A stretch of DNA of 64,000 bases from Caldilineaceae bacterium (GCA_958295845.1 OY282376.1:186001-250000); one strand, 5' to 3'. Positions 8,453-16,138 are shown, numbered from the stretch's first letter. The notes: generated by a model from the letters alone, not told the origin. Numbers and translations: made by a program.

Positions 8453-11008
8453 GTGCACAATCGTTTATTGCTAAGTAGATTGGCAGCCGTACTGGTGGCT
8501 GCCGTTGTATTTCTGTCCGGCTGTGATCAATATATGCTGCCCAGTTCGCAAATGGATGGCGCCGTCACCACGGAAAGCAGGGAGGTTACCAAGGCCGATC
8601 GCTCGGGGTACACGGTGGCCATGGTGGAGAAAGCTCTGCAACGCTACGACGCCGAGGGGCGGGAAGCCACCGTTGACTACTACAACTCTCCCGAAAGCGT
8701 GGACGGCGAATGGTACGTCTTCATCATCGACGAGAACGACGAGATAATCGCCCACGCCAACCCGGATCTGCTGGGTGAGAGCCTGCTTGGCCCTGTGGGG
8801 GTGGATATTACTGGCTATCGACAAGGCGAAGCGATAGCCAGCGCCACCGAGGCGGGGAAATGGGTCGATTACATCTTCCTCAACCTTGCCACCGGCAACC
8901 AGGAGTTCAAACATACTTGGGCGGTGCGCCGCGACGGGCTGATCTTCGCTTCCGGCTGGTATCAGATTCTGCCCGATCTCTCCCGCAGCACCCCCACCAA
9001 GGCCGATCGTCCCGGCTACACCGTCCATCTTGTCGAACAGGCCATCCAGCGCTACAAGACAGAGGGACGCGAAGCCACCCTCGAATACATTAACTCGCCC
9101 GCAAACCTCGACGGCGAATGGTACGTCTTCCTCATCGACGAAGACGACATCCTCATCGGCCACCCCAACGAGGGGCTGCGCGGACAGTATTCCATAGGCG
9201 ATGAAATTGGCGAGCTCGGCGTCGATATCACCGGATACCGTTACGGTGAACTTCTGCACAGTGTCGACGAGGAAGGCCTCTGGGTCGACTATTTCTTCCT
9301 CAATATCGCCACCGGCAACCATGAGTACAAACATACCTGGATCGCCCGTCATGACGGCCTTGTCTTCGGCTCTGGCTGGTACCAGGTTCTGCCCGGTCTG
9401 GAATTGGGCGCCACCAAAGGGCATCCTGTGGCCTACACGGTGGCCATGGTAGAGCAGGCCCTGCAACGTTATGAGGCCCAGGGCCGAGACGCGACGGTTG
9501 GGTACTACAACACACCGGAGAGCGCGGACGGCGAATATTATGTCTTCATCTTCGACGAGAACGACCAGCTGATCGCCCACGCCAACCCGGACCTGCTTGG
9601 CATGGATCTGAAGGGAGACCTGGGCGTCGACGTCACCGGCTATCGTTTCGGTGACCTGATGCTCAGCGCGACCGAAGAGGGACTGTGGGTGGACTATCTC
9701 TTCCAGAACCTTGCCACTGGCAACCAGGAGTACAAGCATTCCTGGGTGGTCCGGCGGGATGGGCTGCTGTTCGGCTCCGGCTGGTATCAGGTTCTGCCCA
9801 GTACGGAATTTAGCCCCACCAAAGCGCATCCTGTGGCCTACACGGTGGACATGGTAGCACAGGCCCTGCAACGCTATGAAGCCCATGGCCGACACGCGAC
9901 GGTCGAGTACTACAACACACCGGAGAGCGCGGACGGCGAATACTATGTCTTCATCTTCGATGAGAGTGATCAGTTGATCGCCCACGCCAACCCGGACCTG
10001 CTTGGCATGGACCTGAAGGGAGACCTGGGCGTCGACGTCACCGGTTATCGTTTCGGCGACCTGATGCTCAGCGCGACCGAAGAGGGATTGTGGGTGGACT
10101 ATCTGTTCCAGAACCTTGCCACCGGCAACCAGGAGTACAAGCATTCGTGGGTGGTCCGGCGGGATGGGCTGCTGTTCGGCTCCGGCTGGTATCAGGTTCT
10201 GCCCAGTACGGAATTTAGCCCCACCAAAGCGCATCCTGTGGCCTACACGGTGGACATGGTAGCACAGGCCCTGCAACGCTATGAGGCCCAGGGCCGAGAC
10301 GCGACGGTCGAGTACTACAACACACCGGAGAGCGCGGACGGCGAATACTATGTCTTCATCTTCGATGAGAGTGATCAGTTGATCGCCCACGCCAACCCGG
10401 ACCTGCTCGGCATGGACCTGAAGGGAGATTTGGGCGTCGACGTCACCGGTTATCGTTTCGGTGACCTGATGCTCAGCGCGACCGAAGAGGGACTGTGGGT
10501 GGACTATCTGTTCCAGAACCTTGCCACCGGCAACCAGGAGTACAAGCATTCGTGGGTGGTCCGGCGGGATGGGCTGCTGTTCGGCTCTGGCTGGTATCAG
10601 GTTCTGCCCACTCTGCCCACGGCCGTTACCAAGGCGCGACCGGCCGAATATACCGTCGCCATGGTCGACCGCGCGCTCCGGTACTACAAGGCCTATGGCC
10701 GGGAAGAGGCGGTCGCCTACTACAATACGCCGGAGAGCGTGGACGGGGAATATTATGTTTACATCTTCGATGAGAGTGATCAGCTGATCGCCCACGCCGA
10801 CCCGGATCTGCTGGGTATGGACTTGAAGGAAGAGTTGGGCCTGGACTCCACCGGCTATCATTTCGGCACCGACATGCTGGAAGCGACGGCGGAGGGGCTG
10901 TGGGTACACTATGTCTTCGTCAATCCTGCCACCGGCGAGGAGGAGACCAAGCACGCCTGGGCCGTGCGCCACGATGGCCTGATCATTGGCTCCGGCTGGT
11001 ATGAATAG
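8453..11008 (+). CDS. Lipoprotein with six tandem Cache domains
   Basis: 851 residues from GTG 8453, set by an AGGAGG site 6 nt upstream. The lipobox LSGC near residue 24 predicts a membrane-anchored extracytoplasmic lipoprotein. Six Cache-like (sCache_2 pattern) domains follow with almost no linkers, each with YTV-MV-AL, a YYVFIFDE-type strand, IAHANPDLLG, G-WVDY-F-N-ATG and SGWY. Domains 3 to 5 repeat with an exact period of 405 bases (135 residues), starting near 9425, 9830 and 10235. Domains 4 and 5 are nearly identical in DNA, so expansion is recent. Domain 6 matches domain 2 of the shorter paralog at 3605. There is no kinase, methyl-accepting or other output domain. An avid ligand-binding or scavenging surface protein is inferred. 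Confidence 0.85.
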   Translation: MHNRLLLSRLAAVLVAAVVFLSGCDQYMLPSSQMDGAVTTESREVTKADRSGYTVAMVEKALQRYDAEGREATVDYYNSPESVDGEWYVFIIDENDEIIAHANPDLLGESLLGPVGVDITGYRQGEAIASATEAGKWVDYIFLNLATGNQEFKHTWAVRRDGLIFASGWYQILPDLSRSTPTKADRPGYTVHLVEQAIQRYKTEGREATLEYINSPANLDGEWYVFLIDEDDILIGHPNEGLRGQYSIGDEIGELGVDITGYRYGELLHSVDEEGLWVDYFFLNIATGNHEYKHTWIARHDGLVFGSGWYQVLPGLELGATKGHPVAYTVAMVEQALQRYEAQGRDATVGYYNTPESADGEYYVFIFDENDQLIAHANPDLLGMDLKGDLGVDVTGYRFGDLMLSATEEGLWVDYLFQNLATGNQEYKHSWVVRRDGLLFGSGWYQVLPSTEFSPTKAHPVAYTVDMVAQALQRYEAHGRHATVEYYNTPESADGEYYVFIFDESDQLIAHANPDLLGMDLKGDLGVDVTGYRFGDLMLSATEEGLWVDYLFQNLATGNQEYKHSWVVRRDGLLFGSGWYQVLPSTEFSPTKAHPVAYTVDMVAQALQRYEAQGRDATVEYYNTPESADGEYYVFIFDESDQLIAHANPDLLGMDLKGDLGVDVTGYRFGDLMLSATEEGLWVDYLFQNLATGNQEYKHSWVVRRDGLLFGSGWYQVLPTLPTAVTKARPAEYTVAMVDRALRYYKAYGREEAVAYYNTPESVDGEYYVYIFDESDQLIAHADPDLLGMDLKEELGLDSTGYHFGTDMLEATAEGLWVHYVFVNPATGEEETKHAWAVRHDGLIIGSGWYE

Positions 11009-11052
11009 ACTTTCGATGGGCGCCCTCTGGGCGCGGTGATTAGCCTGAAATA

Positions 11053-11085
11053 CAGGGGCGCTCGACCGGGCGCCCCTGTTGTTCT
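11053..11085 (+). terminator. Rho-independent terminator after the six-Cache gene
   Basis: CAGGGGCGC (11053-11061) pairs with GCGCCCCTG (11070-11078), then TTGTTCTCTT. It is the duplicate of the hairpin at 4732. Confidence 0.8.
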
Positions 11086-11130
11086 CTTGCGCCGCTCAGG
11101 AGAAGTGACGCACGTAAATGTTGCCACTGG

Positions 11131-11303
11131 TGTTTCATGCCGACCGATGGGCTTCCTCACGGGCGCGCAGTGCAGGCCGCGTGGTTGAAGGGGAGACCGT
11201 TTCTCTGCGCCGGCGCGACGGCGGCCGCCAGAATGGGATGGCGATAGCAGAGTTCGTCGCGCTCGCCGCCGAACGCAGTGCCGGCCGCGCCAAGACATTG
11301 TAG
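11131..11303 (+). pseudogene. Chimeric scar: 5' end of M20 peptidase joined to 3' end of thrS
   Basis: Bases about 11131-11178 match the start region of the M20 gene (4824-4872, GTTTCATG...GATGGGCTTCC...GCGCAGTGCAGGCCGC). From about 11179 to the stop at 11301-11303 the sequence instead matches the last 40 codons of thrS (ETVSLRRRDGGRQNG ... RAKTL), in a different reading frame. The two pieces cannot make a functional product. It is what remains of a second M20-thrS pair after an internal deletion of about 3 kb. Confidence 0.85.
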
Positions 11304-11331
11304 GAAGACAGACTCTGTAGAAAGACAGACT

Positions 11332-11349
11332 CTGCCCGGCGCCGGGCAG
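11332..11349. other. Perfect 18-bp palindrome
   Basis: CTGCCCGGC is followed directly by GCCGGGCAG. There is no loop and no T-run after it, so it is not a standard terminator. It could be an extruding or protein-binding site between the duplication scar and the infC promoter. Confidence 0.6.
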
Positions 11350-11476
11350 ACACGAAAACGGTGCGCCGGACAACGACCAATTGTCCCCAATCCTGAACAT
11401 CTGTCGGTTCTGAACAGCCTGATTCAGACAGCAGTTGTCCACCTATTGGGGCCATGTTGAGGTGCTTTTTTCATGT

Positions 11477-11505
11477 TTGACGGAACACTCCTGTAATGTT
11501 ATACT
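11477..11505 (+). promoter_or_regulatory. Sigma-70-type promoter of infC
   Basis: TTGACG (11477-11482) and TATACT (11500-11505) are spaced by 17 bases. Transcription would start near 11512, leaving an infC leader of about 175 nt. This is one of the best -35/-10 pairs in the window. Confidence 0.75.
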
Positions 11506-11686
11506 TTTGCGGATTTTACAGTCGATCATTTTCCGCAGATGTATTCTGATAGTATCCCCATTTTGAAATAGGTTTTCTATGCGTTACCACCGTACCATTC
11601 GGGCGCAAGGATTCAACTACGCAAAAAGGGGGAGAAGTTGACTACATCTCTGGAGTTGTGGGCAAGATGCCCAAAGGAGATCAGTA

Positions 11687-12199
11687 ATTAGTAGAAACAC
11701 AACACGAATCAATCATCGGATTCGTACGCGCGAAGTACGAGTCATCGATGAAATCGGGACTCAACTCGGCATTATGGACGTGCAGGCCGCTCTGCAGGCC
11801 GCCGAGGAGAAAGATCTGGACTTGGTAGAGGTGGCGCCCAATGCAAATCCGCCGGTCTGCCGGTTTATGGATTATGGCAAATACCTCTACGAGAAACAGA
11901 AGCGGGAGCGGGAGGCGCGCAAGGCCCAGAAGCAGATCGAGATCAAGGAAGTGCGCTTGCGGCCCAAAACAGGCGAACATGATATTCAGGTCGTTCTCAC
12001 CAAAACGAGAAAGTTCCTGAAAGATGGCGCCAAAGTGCGTGTGCGTATTCGCTTCCGCGGCCGTGAGATCGTTCACCGGGACATTGCCCTTGAACTGATG
12101 AAACGGGTGACGGAGGAGTTGGAGGACGAAGCCGTCGTCGAATCCCGCCCGGGCTTTGAGGGCCGCAGCATGGTGATGCTTCTCGCACCAGCCGCGTAG
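11687..12199 (+). CDS. infC: Translation initiation factor IF-3, AUU start codon
   Basis: 170 residues. IF-3 binds the 30S subunit and checks start codon and initiator tRNA. The first ATG in frame (11774) would remove about 29 conserved N-terminal residues (NHRIRTREVRVID). The frame stays open upstream to ATT at 11687, which has AAAGGAG placed about 8 nt before it. An AUU start is the known autoregulatory feature of infC in E. coli and many bacteria, because IF-3 discriminates against it. The linker is rich in Lys, Arg and Glu (KYLYEKQKREREARKAQKQ), and the C-domain carries KEVRLRPKTGEHD. It is followed by rpmI and rplT, the conserved order. Confidence 0.96.
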   Translation: MSRNTTRINHRIRTREVRVIDEIGTQLGIMDVQAALQAAEEKDLDLVEVAPNANPPVCRFMDYGKYLYEKQKREREARKAQKQIEIKEVRLRPKTGEHDIQVVLTKTRKFLKDGAKVRVRIRFRGREIVHRDIALELMKRVTEELEDEAVVESRPGFEGRSMVMLLAPAA

Positions 12200-12239
12200 T
12201 CGAGTTTTACAGCTGCCTGTAGCTGCCGACCGCCGAATT

Positions 12240-12268
12240 TTGAGCTTGGCGGGCGGCTGTGCTATCAT
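12240..12268 (+). promoter_or_regulatory. Internal promoter before rpmI-rplT
   Basis: TTGAGC (12240-12245) and TATCAT (12263-12268) are separated by 17 bases. This would start a transcript just upstream of the two hairpins at 12285 and 12327. Confidence 0.5.
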
Positions 12269-12284
12269 TTAGGCTTGCATGACG

Positions 12285-12360
12285 CCGTCAGTTGCGCATG
12301 CGCTGACGGGTGTGACAGTGTTCAATGCGCCCCCGTTTTCAGGGGGCGCGATTTTCGTTT
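12285..12360 (+). promoter_or_regulatory. rpmI-rplT leader with attenuator-like hairpin
   Basis: A first stem CCGTCAG/CTGACGG (12285-12309) has TTGCGCATGCG as its inner part. It is followed by GCGCCCCC (12327-12334) pairing with GGGGGCGC (12342-12349) and then GATTTTCGTTT. The second hairpin resembles an intrinsic terminator placed about 75 nt before rpmI. In several phyla this leader is where ribosomal protein L20 or premature termination controls rpmI-rplT. Attenuation here is inferred from position and structure. Confidence 0.55.
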
Positions 12361-12433
12361 AGCTACTGCATCTTATCGTGCTGTCTCAATGTGTCTCTGC
12401 ATGTAAGGGGCGCGGGAATAACCGAGAAGACCT

Positions 12434-12622
12434 ATGCCAAAGATGAAGACCCATAAGGGCGCGCAGAAGCGCTTCCGTGTGACGAAGAACGGTAAGTTGC
12501 TGCGCCGCAAACAGGGCGGTAACCACCTGCGCCGCAAGAAGCGTAAGGTCAGCGACTATCGCAAGAATATTACTAGCCCGAACAAAGGCCAGGCCGTAGC
12601 GACCAAAAAGTTGGTCGCCTAG
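12434..12622 (+). CDS. rpmI: 50S ribosomal protein L35
   Basis: 62 residues, typical length. The signature start PKMKTHKGAQKRFRVT and the basic RRKQGGNH..RRKKRK core identify it. It is a small basic protein of the large ribosomal subunit. It lies between infC and rplT, the standard order, downstream of the attenuator-like hairpin. Confidence 0.97.
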   Translation: MPKMKTHKGAQKRFRVTKNGKLLRRKQGGNHLRRKKRKVSDYRKNITSPNKGQAVATKKLVA

Positions 12623-12781
12623 GGCTGTCGCGACGGGGCCGGGAACCTGGCAGAACGCAAAGGCGTTTTTCCGTACCCGACCCGATTACAGTTTTTATCG
12701 CCTATCCAACCATGCAGGCGGCGCAGGCCCAAAGGGGCCCGCTCCCAGGCATCGCAATCGCCAGATACAAGGATTCAACCA

Positions 12782-13138
12782 ATGGCACGTTCCAGACCAA
12801 AGGTTTATGCGCACAGGCGCCATAAAAAGGTACTCAAGTTCACGAAGGGGCAGTTCGGCAGCCGGTCCAAGCTCTTCAAGCGCGCCAACGAGGCGATGAT
12901 CAAATCACTGGCCTATGCCTATCGCGACCGCCGCAGGCGCAAACGTGATTTCCGCCGGCTGTGGATTACGCGTATCAATGCCGCGGCCCGGATCAATGGC
13001 ATTAAATACAGCCACCTGATTTACGGGCTCAAGCAGGCCGATGTACAGGTGGACCGCAAAGTACTGGCCGATATCGCCGCAAACGACGCAGATGGTTTCA
13101 GCGCACTGGCCAACCTGGCCAAGAGCCAGTTGAACTGA
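12782..13138 (+). CDS. rplT: 50S ribosomal protein L20
   Basis: 118 residues, the usual length, after an AAGGA site. It opens MARSRPKVYAHRRHKKVLK and has the RRRKRDFRRLWITRINAA segment of L20, which binds 23S rRNA early in large-subunit assembly and in many bacteria also represses its own operon through the leader mRNA. A leader hairpin is present upstream of rpmI, which would allow this. Confidence 0.97.
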   Translation: MARSRPKVYAHRRHKKVLKFTKGQFGSRSKLFKRANEAMIKSLAYAYRDRRRRKRDFRRLWITRINAAARINGIKYSHLIYGLKQADVQVDRKVLADIAANDADGFSALANLAKSQLN

Positions 13139-13202
13139 TCTAGGCGCTGCCGCTGCGCAGAGTGAACCTGTTTTCGCAGCGGCCTGCGGGCCGTCTGATA
13201 AT

Positions 13203-13248
13203 TAAGCGTACATACAGTTAAGCGTACATTCTGACAAATAAGCGTACA
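13203..13248. repeat. Three direct repeats of TAAGCGTACA
   Basis: TAAGCGTACA occurs at 13203, 13219 and 13239 (spacings 16 and 20), just before a terminator. Clustered repeats of this kind resemble the multiple terminal repeats at the ends of IS21-family elements. No transposase is nearby, so at most it is a solo end remnant. Confidence 0.55.
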
Positions 13249-13252
13249 AATT

Positions 13253-13279
13253 GCAGAGACATTCGTCTCTGCTTTTTTG
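13253..13279 (+). terminator. Rho-independent terminator of the infC-rpmI-rplT operon
   Basis: GCAGAGAC (13253) and GTCTCTGC (13265) form an 8-bp stem with loop ATTC, followed by TTTTTTG. It lies 115 bases after rplT. Confidence 0.85.
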
Positions 13280-13372
13280 TCCGATTTGCCCGGGGTCAGC
13301 GTCCGATAGGCCCCGATCCCCCGCTGTCGACGCCGTAACTCTCTTCCAAGAGCCTGCGCTCCAGAACGCTGA

Positions 13373-14164
13373 ATGAAAGAGATCACCAGCGCCAGCAATC
13401 CACAGATCAAACTGGCAGCCAGGCTGCGCCGCCGCCGCCAGCGACAAGCCCATGGCCTCTGTACGCTGGAAGGTACGCGGCTGGTGCAGGACGCCCTGTC
13501 AATTGGGGCAGCCTTCCAAACCTGTTTCATCACCGCGGCCGCCGCAGAGGCGCAGCCGGACCTGGCGGCGCAGCTCCAGCGGGCCTGTTCCCTCTACCTG
13601 GTTCCCCCCGAAATTCTCGACAAGGTCAGCGAGACCGTATCGACGCAGACCGTTGTGGCCGTGGTCCCCATGCCGGAGCTGCCCCTGCCCGCCGCGGCCG
13701 CGCTCTCCCTCGTTCTGGACGGTGTGCAGGATCCGGGCAATGCCGGCACGCTCCTGCGCACGGCCGCCGCGGCCGGCGTCGACCAGGTCCTGTTCGGGCC
13801 CGGCTGCGTCGACCCGTTCAACGGCAAAGTGCTGCGGGCGGCGATGGGCGCGCATTTTCGGGTCCCATTACGTGTCCTGGCGCACTGGGAGGCGGTCTGG
13901 GCCGCGCTGCCCGGCGGCCAGCCGCTCTACCTGGCAAGCGCAGAGGGCAACATTCTGTACGATGAAGTCGACTGGGGCAAGCCGTCGGCGCTGGTGCTCG
14001 GCAGCGAGGCGCACGGGGCGAGTTCTCAGATGCGGGAACGGGCCGCGACGGTGGCGGTTCCGATGGCCGCCGCGACCGAATCGCTCAATGTTGCCGCTGC
14101 CGGCGCCGCCATACTCTTCGAGGCGGCGCGGCAGCGCAGGGGCGCCATCAGAACAGTGCTTTGA
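13373..14164 (+). CDS. TrmH/SpoU-family RNA 2'-O-methyltransferase
   Basis: 263 residues. An N-terminal substrate-binding domain (EITSASNPQIKLAARLRRR, LEGTRLVQDAL) precedes the SPOUT knot domain with motif 1 DGVQDPGNAGTLLRTA, motif 2 LVLGSEAHG and motif 3 ATESLNVAAAGAAILFE. The family methylates ribose 2'-OH in rRNA or tRNA using S-adenosylmethionine. Genes of this type often sit next to rplT, and the probable target is 23S rRNA. The exact nucleotide cannot be told from sequence. The start ATG 13373 is the first codon that keeps the family N-terminus; its ribosome-binding site is weak. Confidence 0.92.
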   Translation: MKEITSASNPQIKLAARLRRRRQRQAHGLCTLEGTRLVQDALSIGAAFQTCFITAAAAEAQPDLAAQLQRACSLYLVPPEILDKVSETVSTQTVVAVVPMPELPLPAAAALSLVLDGVQDPGNAGTLLRTAAAAGVDQVLFGPGCVDPFNGKVLRAAMGAHFRVPLRVLAHWEAVWAALPGGQPLYLASAEGNILYDEVDWGKPSALVLGSEAHGASSQMRERAATVAVPMAAATESLNVAAAGAAILFEAARQRRGAIRTVL

Positions 14165-14234
14165 CAACCATTTGGGCGCGGGATACACTAATTTTCGACT
14201 GTGTCTCTTTTCTGCGAGGCGCACGGGGGAATGT

Positions 14235-14969
14235 ATGGATCTGGCAACTCTGTTCGGGTATATTCTGATTGGCCTGCTGTTCGGCTGGGCGAGTTCGACC
14301 CTGGTTGAATGGGTCTGGTATCGGGGACGGCGCCGGCGTCTCGATCTGTCCGCGCTTTCGTCGGCCGCGAGAGGTACGCAGCCGCTGCCCGAAGGGCCGG
14401 CCGCGCAAACCTATGGCGCGCCGCCGGGGCCGGCAGCCGCTGCGACCGCGAAGACAGGACGCCGCCGCGGCCGCAAAGATACGCGGCCAGCGCCATCGAC
14501 GGCACAGGACCTTGCGAACCGGCCGGACAACCTAACCGCCGTCTACGGTATCGGCGGCCTCTACGAGCGGCGCCTCTACCAGGTCGGCGTCTTCACCTGG
14601 GATCAGCTTTCGCGCGTCGACGCTGAAGCGCTGCAACAGATTACCAGGGCGCTGCCGGGCAGCGACACGCGCGCCTGGACCGAACAGGCCCGCGAGCTGG
14701 CCCAGGCGAACAACCGCGTCGGCGCGGTCTACGATGGGCCGCTGCCCGAAGATCTGACCCGCATCGCCGGCATCGATCAGGTGTACGAGGACGAGCTCTA
14801 CGCCGCCGGCATCTTCACATTCCGGCAGCTGGCCGAGCGCACGCCGGACGAGCTGGCCCGCATCATCCCGGCGCACCTGGCAGGCGAGGAGCTTGACTTC
14901 GTCAGTTGGATTGTTCAGGCCGATTCACTGCGCGACGAATACTATACCGACGAGCCGCCGATCCTGTAG
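14235..14969 (+). CDS. Membrane-anchored protein with two helix-hairpin-helix-like repeats
   Basis: 244 residues, with a GGGGGA site before ATG 14235. An N-terminal hydrophobic segment (about residues 3-25, TLFGYILIGLLFGWASS) predicts a membrane anchor. A Pro/Ala/Gly-rich, Arg-containing linker follows, then two related modules of about 75 residues beginning LTAVYGIGGLYERRLYQVG and LTRIAGIDQVYEDELYAAG. Each fits the helix-hairpin-helix pattern seen in proteins often annotated as predicted 5' DNA nuclease or rRNA-processing-like. No catalytic residues are evident, so a DNA- or RNA-binding or scaffold role is more likely. The function is not known. Confidence 0.75.
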   Translation: MDLATLFGYILIGLLFGWASSTLVEWVWYRGRRRRLDLSALSSAARGTQPLPEGPAAQTYGAPPGPAAAATAKTGRRRGRKDTRPAPSTAQDLANRPDNLTAVYGIGGLYERRLYQVGVFTWDQLSRVDAEALQQITRALPGSDTRAWTEQARELAQANNRVGAVYDGPLPEDLTRIAGIDQVYEDELYAAGIFTFRQLAERTPDELARIIPAHLAGEELDFVSWIVQADSLRDEYYTDEPPIL

Positions 14970-15021
14970 CCTGGATCGTGGCTGTTTAATCTGCAGACGC
15001 TTTGTTTACCTGGGGTCAAAG

Positions 15022-15051
15022 TTTGCCCTCATCTACTCCGTAGACTAAAAT
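15022..15051 (+). promoter_or_regulatory. Possible promoter of tRNA-Lys
   Basis: TTTGCC (15022) and TAAAAT (15046) are spaced by 18 bases and end 16 bases before the tRNA. The match is moderate. Confidence 0.4.
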
Positions 15052-15067
15052 TGAGGGCCGTTGTCGC

Positions 15068-15140
15068 GGGTCCCTAGCTCAATTGGTAGAGCAACGGCCT
15101 TTTAAGCCGTGGGTTCTGGGTTCGAGTCCCAGGGGGCTCA
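15068..15140 (+). tRNA. tRNA-Lys (TTT)
   Basis: A 73-nt cloverleaf. The acceptor GGGTCCC pairs with GGGGCTC (two wobble pairs), the D stem is GCTC/GAGC, the anticodon stem ACGGC/GCCGT holds loop CTTTTAA (anticodon TTT), and the T stem CTGGG/CCCAG holds TTCGAGT. The discriminator is A and the CCA is not encoded. Confidence 0.97.
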
Positions 15141-15185
15141 TTAGGGAGAGTGTAGAGCGCGCCATTGCCTGCAATAGGCGCACGA

Positions 15186-15217
15186 AAAGCAGAGCGCATG
15201 CGCTCTGCTTTTTTCTT
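15186..15217 (+). terminator. Terminator after tRNA-Lys
   Basis: A perfect inverted repeat AAAGCAGAGCGC/GCGCTCTGCTTT around AT is followed by TTTTCTTTTC. It is nearly symmetrical, so it may also end minus-strand transcription. Confidence 0.85.
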
Positions 15218-15262
15218 TTCCTGGATTGTTTACCGGCTGGTTCCGCAGCCGGTTCCGACTCG

Positions 15263-15846
15263 TTATCGGCGCGGTTTTTCCGCCCTGGCAAGGCCGGACT
15301 GCCACTCTCTGCCTTTGCGGCCCGCGTAGAGCATGTAGTAGGCGTCCCCGGCCTCAAAGACCTGGGGCGTGAGGATGCCGTCGCAGTCCCATTCGTCGCG
15401 GTCCAAAGAAGGCGTGAAGATCGGGTTGTGCGGGTTCGCCTCGAAACTGCGAAAATCCTGCGTGCGTACATGTCCGATTTTCCATACCTCGTCTTGTGCG
15501 CGGCCGCCGTACAGGATATGGAAATAGCGCGGCCCTTTGAAGATCTCCGCCTCGCGCACGCCGTGGCTGTCCCACGGCAGACCGCTGCCGCTGAAGATGG
15601 GGTTGCCCGCGCGGCGGAACCGGGCCATGTTGGCTTTCAGGTCGGGGATGCCGCCGTAGCCCAGCTCGGAGATGTTGGTCAGCAGGCCGGGCTCGATGTG
15701 GCTGCGCGTGTGCTGTCCGAGCGAAGTGCGCCCCATCGCAGCCAGCTCCTCTTCCGTTTTGCCCAGCAGCATCAGATTGTCTCTGTCAAATCGGTGCTTT
15801 CGCCTCTGCTGCCGGCGGTTCGGAGAAAGGTATCGCGCAGGCCGCA
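15263..15846 (-). pseudogene. Truncated five-bladed-propeller glycosidase (GH43/GH130-like), N-terminus lost
   Basis: The frame encodes about 180 recognisable residues: NPIFSGSGLPWDSHGVREAEI, FHILYGGRAQ, NPIFTPSLDRDEWDCDG and YYMLYAGRKG. These are repeated blades of the beta-propeller glycoside hydrolases, which are normally 300 or more residues. The only possible start codons lie inside a terminator for the upstream gene or inside unrelated sequence, so the first part appears deleted. It reads downstream of a fragment of a sugar permease, which suggests a collapsed sugar-utilisation operon. The exact GH family cannot be fixed from the remnant. Confidence 0.65.
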
Positions 15847-15849
15847 AAG

Positions 15850-15881
15850 GCAAAAAGAGCCCGGCGCACTATGCGCCGGGC
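15850..15881 (-). terminator. Minus-strand terminator after the permease fragment
   Basis: GCCCGGCGCA and TGCGCCGGGC form a perfect 10-bp stem with loop CTA (15859-15881). The minus-strand 3' side reads CTCTTTTTGCC. Confidence 0.8.
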
Positions 15882-15923
15882 CGTGGACGTTCGCTACTTT
15901 CTCTATCGGTTCTCGCAGACGGA

Positions 15924-16109
15924 TCAGCCCTTCAGCCCGCTGAGGGCGACCCCCCGCACGATATGGCGTTGCAGTGCGAGGAAGAGGATGATGACCGGAA
16001 TGATAGCCAGTGTCGAGCCGGCCATCTGTAGTTCATACTGGTTGCTCTCCTGCACGCGCAGGTTGGCGATCGCGATCGGGAGCTTCTCCTCTGATACAGA
16101 TTGGCAAAA
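15924..16109 (-). pseudogene. C-terminal fragment of a MalG-type sugar ABC permease
   Basis: About 60 codons read LPIAIANL, then AGSTLAIIPVIILFLALQR and end in VRGVALSGLKG-stop, the standard end of the MalG/COG0395 permease family (normally about 280 residues). The intact homologue at 21989 ends similarly (VRGVTLTGLKY). The membrane core and EAA loop are missing, and sequence similarity stops near 16109, next to the PhyH stop codon, so the rest was deleted. Confidence 0.8.
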
Positions 16110-16138
16110 AGGTTGATGCGACGGTCATATTCGAGAAA

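Noticed and set aside
8471..10972. An 833-codon open frame on the strand opposite the six-Cache gene
   Set aside because: It mirrors the repeats of the plus-strand gene, lacks a ribosome-binding site and family similarity, and is explained by GC-rich codon use of the true gene. The same applies to long opposite-strand frames at 462-1808, 20942-22585 and 27277-28830.
13452..14969. A 505-codon frame joining the methyltransferase region and the helix-hairpin-helix protein
   Set aside because: Its first 260 codons are an Arg/Pro-rich out-of-frame reading of the TrmH-type gene; only the part from ATG 14235 has protein character.
15079..15471. Minus-strand frame over tRNA-Lys (LGLEPRTHGLKGRCSTN)
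   Set aside because: This peptide is the familiar false translation of a tRNA gene on the opposite strand.
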